Assembly: GCA_964495345.1 (NCBI GenBank)
Contig: CAZBVV010000033.1
Coordinates: 1 to 16,028, forward strand
Length of the DNA: 16,028 nucleotides
From: UBA1081 sp964495345
GTDB taxonomy: Bacteria; Bacillota; Clostridia; Oscillospirales; Acutalibacteraceae
Direction of reading: 5' to 3'
The position numbers and the translations under genes are program-made. The notes under the pieces are model-generated. The model ran no database searches. It was not told the origin of the DNA and saw only the letters and a program-made list of their open reading frames with translations. Shown here one piece after another: positions 14,206 to 16,028 of the stretch (position 1 is its first letter; each line of letters opens with the position of its first letter).

Positions 14206-14879
14206 GATTTATTGTCCTCAAGATAATATCCTACACCTCTGGAGGCTTTTATCTGTATTCCGGATTTTATTGCACTGAGTTTTTTTCTCAAAAATGAAAT
14301 GTATACCTCAATACTGTTGTATTCTGCTTCGCTGTCGTATCCCCAGATTTTTTCCATAAATTCATCCTTTGAAATGATATTTTTTGGTGAATACATAAGC
14401 ATCTGCATAATTTTAAATTCTTTTGCACCGAGTTTTACGGTGTTCGATGAGCAGCACAGTTCATAAGTGCTTTGATTCAGCACTATATCACCGAACACAA
14501 GCTCGTTTGAGGGGATTTCTCCTTTTCGTCTTGTAAGAGCTCGCACTCTTGCAAGAAGCTCACCTTTGTTAAAGGGCTTTGTAAGGTAATCGTCTGCTCC
14601 GCAGTCAAGCCCTGTGATTTTATCGTTTATCTGAGTTCTTGCGGTCAACAGCATAACAGGGGTGGATATACCTTCATTTCTCAGAGCTTTCAGTACGTCG
14701 AGTCCGTTCATTTTGGGAAGCATTATATCAAGCAAAACAAGGTCGTAAATACCGCTGACAGCATAATCGTAACCGTCTTTTCCGTCGTAAGCCGCATCAA
14801 CGAAATAATGCTCTTTTTTCAGTATTTCAGTCAAAGCATCTGCAAGAGATACCTCATCTTCAACTATAAGTATTCGCAC
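14202..14879 (-). CDS. OmpR/PhoB-family response regulator
   Basis: A 225-residue cytoplasmic transcription factor. The receiver domain (1-115) has the acidic pair E7/D8, phospho-acceptor D51 in LVLLDIMLP, T79 and K101 in the TKPF motif. The winged-helix DNA-binding domain (about 128-221) has the usual FGDIVLNQSTYEL start, the recognition region ...YNSIEVYISFLRKKL and the wing ending SRGVGYYLE. The start codon is GTG at 14879, with AAGGAGG (14887-14893) seven bases upstream. It is first in a two-gene operon with the kinase. The upstream region has two TATAAT sequences on the minus strand (14901-14906 and 14914-14919) but no good -35, consistent with an activator-dependent or autoregulated promoter. 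Confidence 0.95.
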   Translation of the reverse strand: MRILIVEDEVSLADALTEILKKEHYFVDAAYDGKDGYDYAVSGIYDLVLLDIMLPKMNGLDVLKALRNEGISTPVMLLTARTQINDKITGLDCGADDYLTKPFNKGELLARVRALTRRKGEIPSNELVFGDIVLNQSTYELCCSSNTVKLGAKEFKIMQMLMYSPKNIISKDEFMEKIWGYDSEAEYNSIEVYISFLRKKLSAIKSGIQIKASRGVGYYLEDNKS

Positions 14880-14946
14880 TCGATAACCTCCTTCTATACA
14901 ATTATACTACCATATTATAATAGCACGATTGAATTAATATTGAAAA

Positions 14947-15915
14947 TTACAGTTCCAATATGCAGTATACAATGTTTTTACGGTCATATGTATAAGTGAT
15001 GTGCAGTTTATTTTCCCTTGCGATTATTGCGGGGTAGGAGAATTCTCCGCCCTGTCTGTCTTCAAGTGTTGCAAACACCGAAAAACTTTTGCCGTTATCA
15101 ACTGATTTCATAATCACAAGAGGTGAACGCTCACCCCAATTTTCACTTACAGGATTGCAAACAAGGTAAATGTTTCCGTCTGATGCCCTTACACAGTCAA
15201 TACCGCTGTTGTTATTGGGAATATCCGTTTTTTCGGCTTTTGACCATTTTCTGCCGCCGTCTTTTGATAAGGCACGGTAAACGAACCCTTTGTCGGATCT
15301 CATAAGTGCATGGATGATTTTGTTTTCATCTTCCCATAGGGTGGGCTGAATCATGTTTACAAGCCCTGTGGGCATTGTTTTTGGTCTTACAATGTATTTT
15401 TGCTTGCTCCATGTGATGCCGTCATCTTCTGAAACGTCAATAAAGCATCTCCAATGCTGTTTCGTAAGCTCTGTTGATGCAGGTGCAAGAAGTAATCCGT
15501 CTGTTGTGCGTATACATTTATTCTTAACAGGCCCTCTGCCGCCTGAGTTATCATCTTTTACAAGTATTTCAGCCGTTGTCCATGTTTCACCGCCGTCATA
15601 AGAATCGCAGTATTGAGTTATCCAATGGGATATTTTTTTGCCCGTCTTAAAAAATAATCTTATTGTGCCGTCGTTTTTTAAATGTAAAACGGGATTCCAA
15701 TGGGGTAAACTGCAATCTGTTTCAAGAAGCTTTGGCTCGCTCCAATTTTCGCCGCATTTTTTTGCATAAAATATTCTGACATCATCATTTCCCTCTCTTG
15801 TGCCCGCAAACCAAGCCGCAAGAATACTGCCGTCATCAAGCTTCAACAATGTTGATGCATGACATTCGTTAAAATATTTGTCTGTTTCAAAAATAAATTC
15901 TTTTAATATGTTCAT
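14947..15915 (-). CDS. Sialidase-fold BNR/Asp-box protein, probably a cytoplasmic glycosidase
   Basis: A 322-residue protein of the BNR_2 sialidase-like superfamily. Four Asp-box turns mark propeller blades: SYDGGETW (105-112), SEDDGITW (162-169), SKDGGRKW (217-224) and the degenerate SVDNGKSF (271-278). The N-terminal ECHASTLLKLDDGSILAAWFAGTREG (17-42) and the C-terminal EFSYPAII...HITYTYDRKNIVY (291-317) are typical of bacterial family members annotated as exo-alpha-sialidase. There is no signal peptide, and the RIP arginine motif of true sialidases is not seen, so it may act on an imported oligosaccharide other than a sialoside. ATG 15915 with GGTGA (15920-15924) is preferred over the TTG at 15927. 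A terminator hairpin lies 25 bases upstream of the start. It reads toward the two-component genes. Confidence 0.85.
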   Translation of the reverse strand: MNILKEFIFETDKYFNECHASTLLKLDDGSILAAWFAGTREGNDDVRIFYAKKCGENWSEPKLLETDCSLPHWNPVLHLKNDGTIRLFFKTGKKISHWITQYCDSYDGGETWTTAEILVKDDNSGGRGPVKNKCIRTTDGLLLAPASTELTKQHWRCFIDVSEDDGITWSKQKYIVRPKTMPTGLVNMIQPTLWEDENKIIHALMRSDKGFVYRALSKDGGRKWSKAEKTDIPNNNSGIDCVRASDGNIYLVCNPVSENWGERSPLVIMKSVDNGKSFSVFATLEDRQGGEFSYPAIIARENKLHITYTYDRKNIVYCILEL

Positions 15916-15931
15916 TTTTATCACCAATTAA

Positions 15932-15960
15932 ATTAAAGCAAAAAACACCTGCGTATGCAA
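15932..15960 (-). promoter_or_regulatory. Possible promoter overlapping the upstream terminator
   Basis: On the minus strand TTGCAT (15955-15960), 17 bases and TTTAAT (15932-15937) precede the sialidase-like gene. The -35 sits in the loop and arm of the terminator hairpin, and the leader would be only about ten bases, so this is tentative. Confidence 0.3.
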
Positions 15961-15972
15961 GTGTTTTTTTTT
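15940..15972 (-). terminator. Terminator downstream of the right-edge gene
   Basis: AAAAAACAC-C-TGC (15940-15952) pairs with GCA-A-GTGTTTTTT (15957-15969), one mismatch, loop GTAT, with T-runs on both strands. On the minus strand it follows the stop at 15982 by ten bases. Confidence 0.75.
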
Positions 15973-15981
15973 GTGCTTTGA

Positions 15982-16028
15982 TTATTTCTCGTTTTCTTTT
16001 ATCCAGTCAATCATGTCTTTAAGTGATT
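15982..16028 (-). CDS. C-terminal end of a minus-strand gene (partial)
   Basis: The minus-strand frame entering from the right edge reads ...SLKDMIDWIKENEK and stops at TAA 15982-15984, ten bases before a terminator. Only 15 codons including the stop are visible, so no function can be given. Confidence 0.5.
   Translation of the reverse strand, partial: SLKDMIDWIKENEK

Noticed and set aside
13886..14278. 130-residue plus-strand ORF opposite the kinase and regulator
   Set aside because: Antisense to the N-terminal half of the histidine kinase; no supporting signals.

Overview
The window looks like chromosomal DNA of an AT-rich Gram-positive Clostridia, most likely Oscillospiraceae/Ruminococcus-like. 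The grounds are a type I dockerin-like repeat in a secreted protein, strong AGGAGG-type ribosome sites, TTGaaa/TATAAT promoters, an ECF-transporter S component without its own ATPases, a cobalamin riboswitch and lipoproteins with Cys lipoboxes. The assignment rests on content only.

Layout. (1) 2-1303 (+): end of a secreted acidic protein with a dockerin-like half and three 'GMT' repeats, then a terminator and a dispersed palindromic repeat. (2) 6594-1475 (-): a vitamin B12 operon. A cobalamin riboswitch precedes a DUF4430 (transcobalamin C-terminal-like) lipoprotein, an ECF S component, MetF, a free-standing MetH reactivation-domain protein and a short MetH lacking that domain. The genes are nearly contiguous. 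This reads as B12 capture, B12 import, methyl-folate supply, MetH repair and methionine synthesis under one B12 sensor. (3) 7623-6609 (-): a 42-residue small protein behind an excellent promoter and RBS, then a Cof-type HAD phosphatase whose 3' end contains the probable promoter of the B12 operon. (4) 7849-9306 (+): an ALDH3-type aldehyde dehydrogenase, transcribed divergently. (5) 9331-10389: two directly repeated copies of a MITE-like element (191 bp in the intact copy, with 22-bp terminal inverted repeats) flanking an AT-rich two-TM protein of unknown function. Each copy carries a hairpin, a consensus-like outward promoter and a short leader ORF that overlaps the next gene. (6) 10408-12773 (+): a membrane-anchored propeller-like protein and a lipoprotein with ETTTEA repeats, then a terminator and a second copy of the dispersed palindromic repeat. 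(7) 14879-12964 (-): an OmpR-type response regulator and its histidine kinase, overlapping by 4 bp. (8) 15915-14947 (-): a sialidase-fold (BNR/Asp-box) protein without signal peptide, then a terminator and the last codons of another minus-strand gene at the right edge.

The most notable items are the riboswitch-controlled B12 operon with a transcobalamin-like lipoprotein beside an S component, the promoter-carrying MITE pair bracketing an orphan membrane gene, the unlisted 42-residue protein, and the palindromic repeat found at both junctions between convergent genes.
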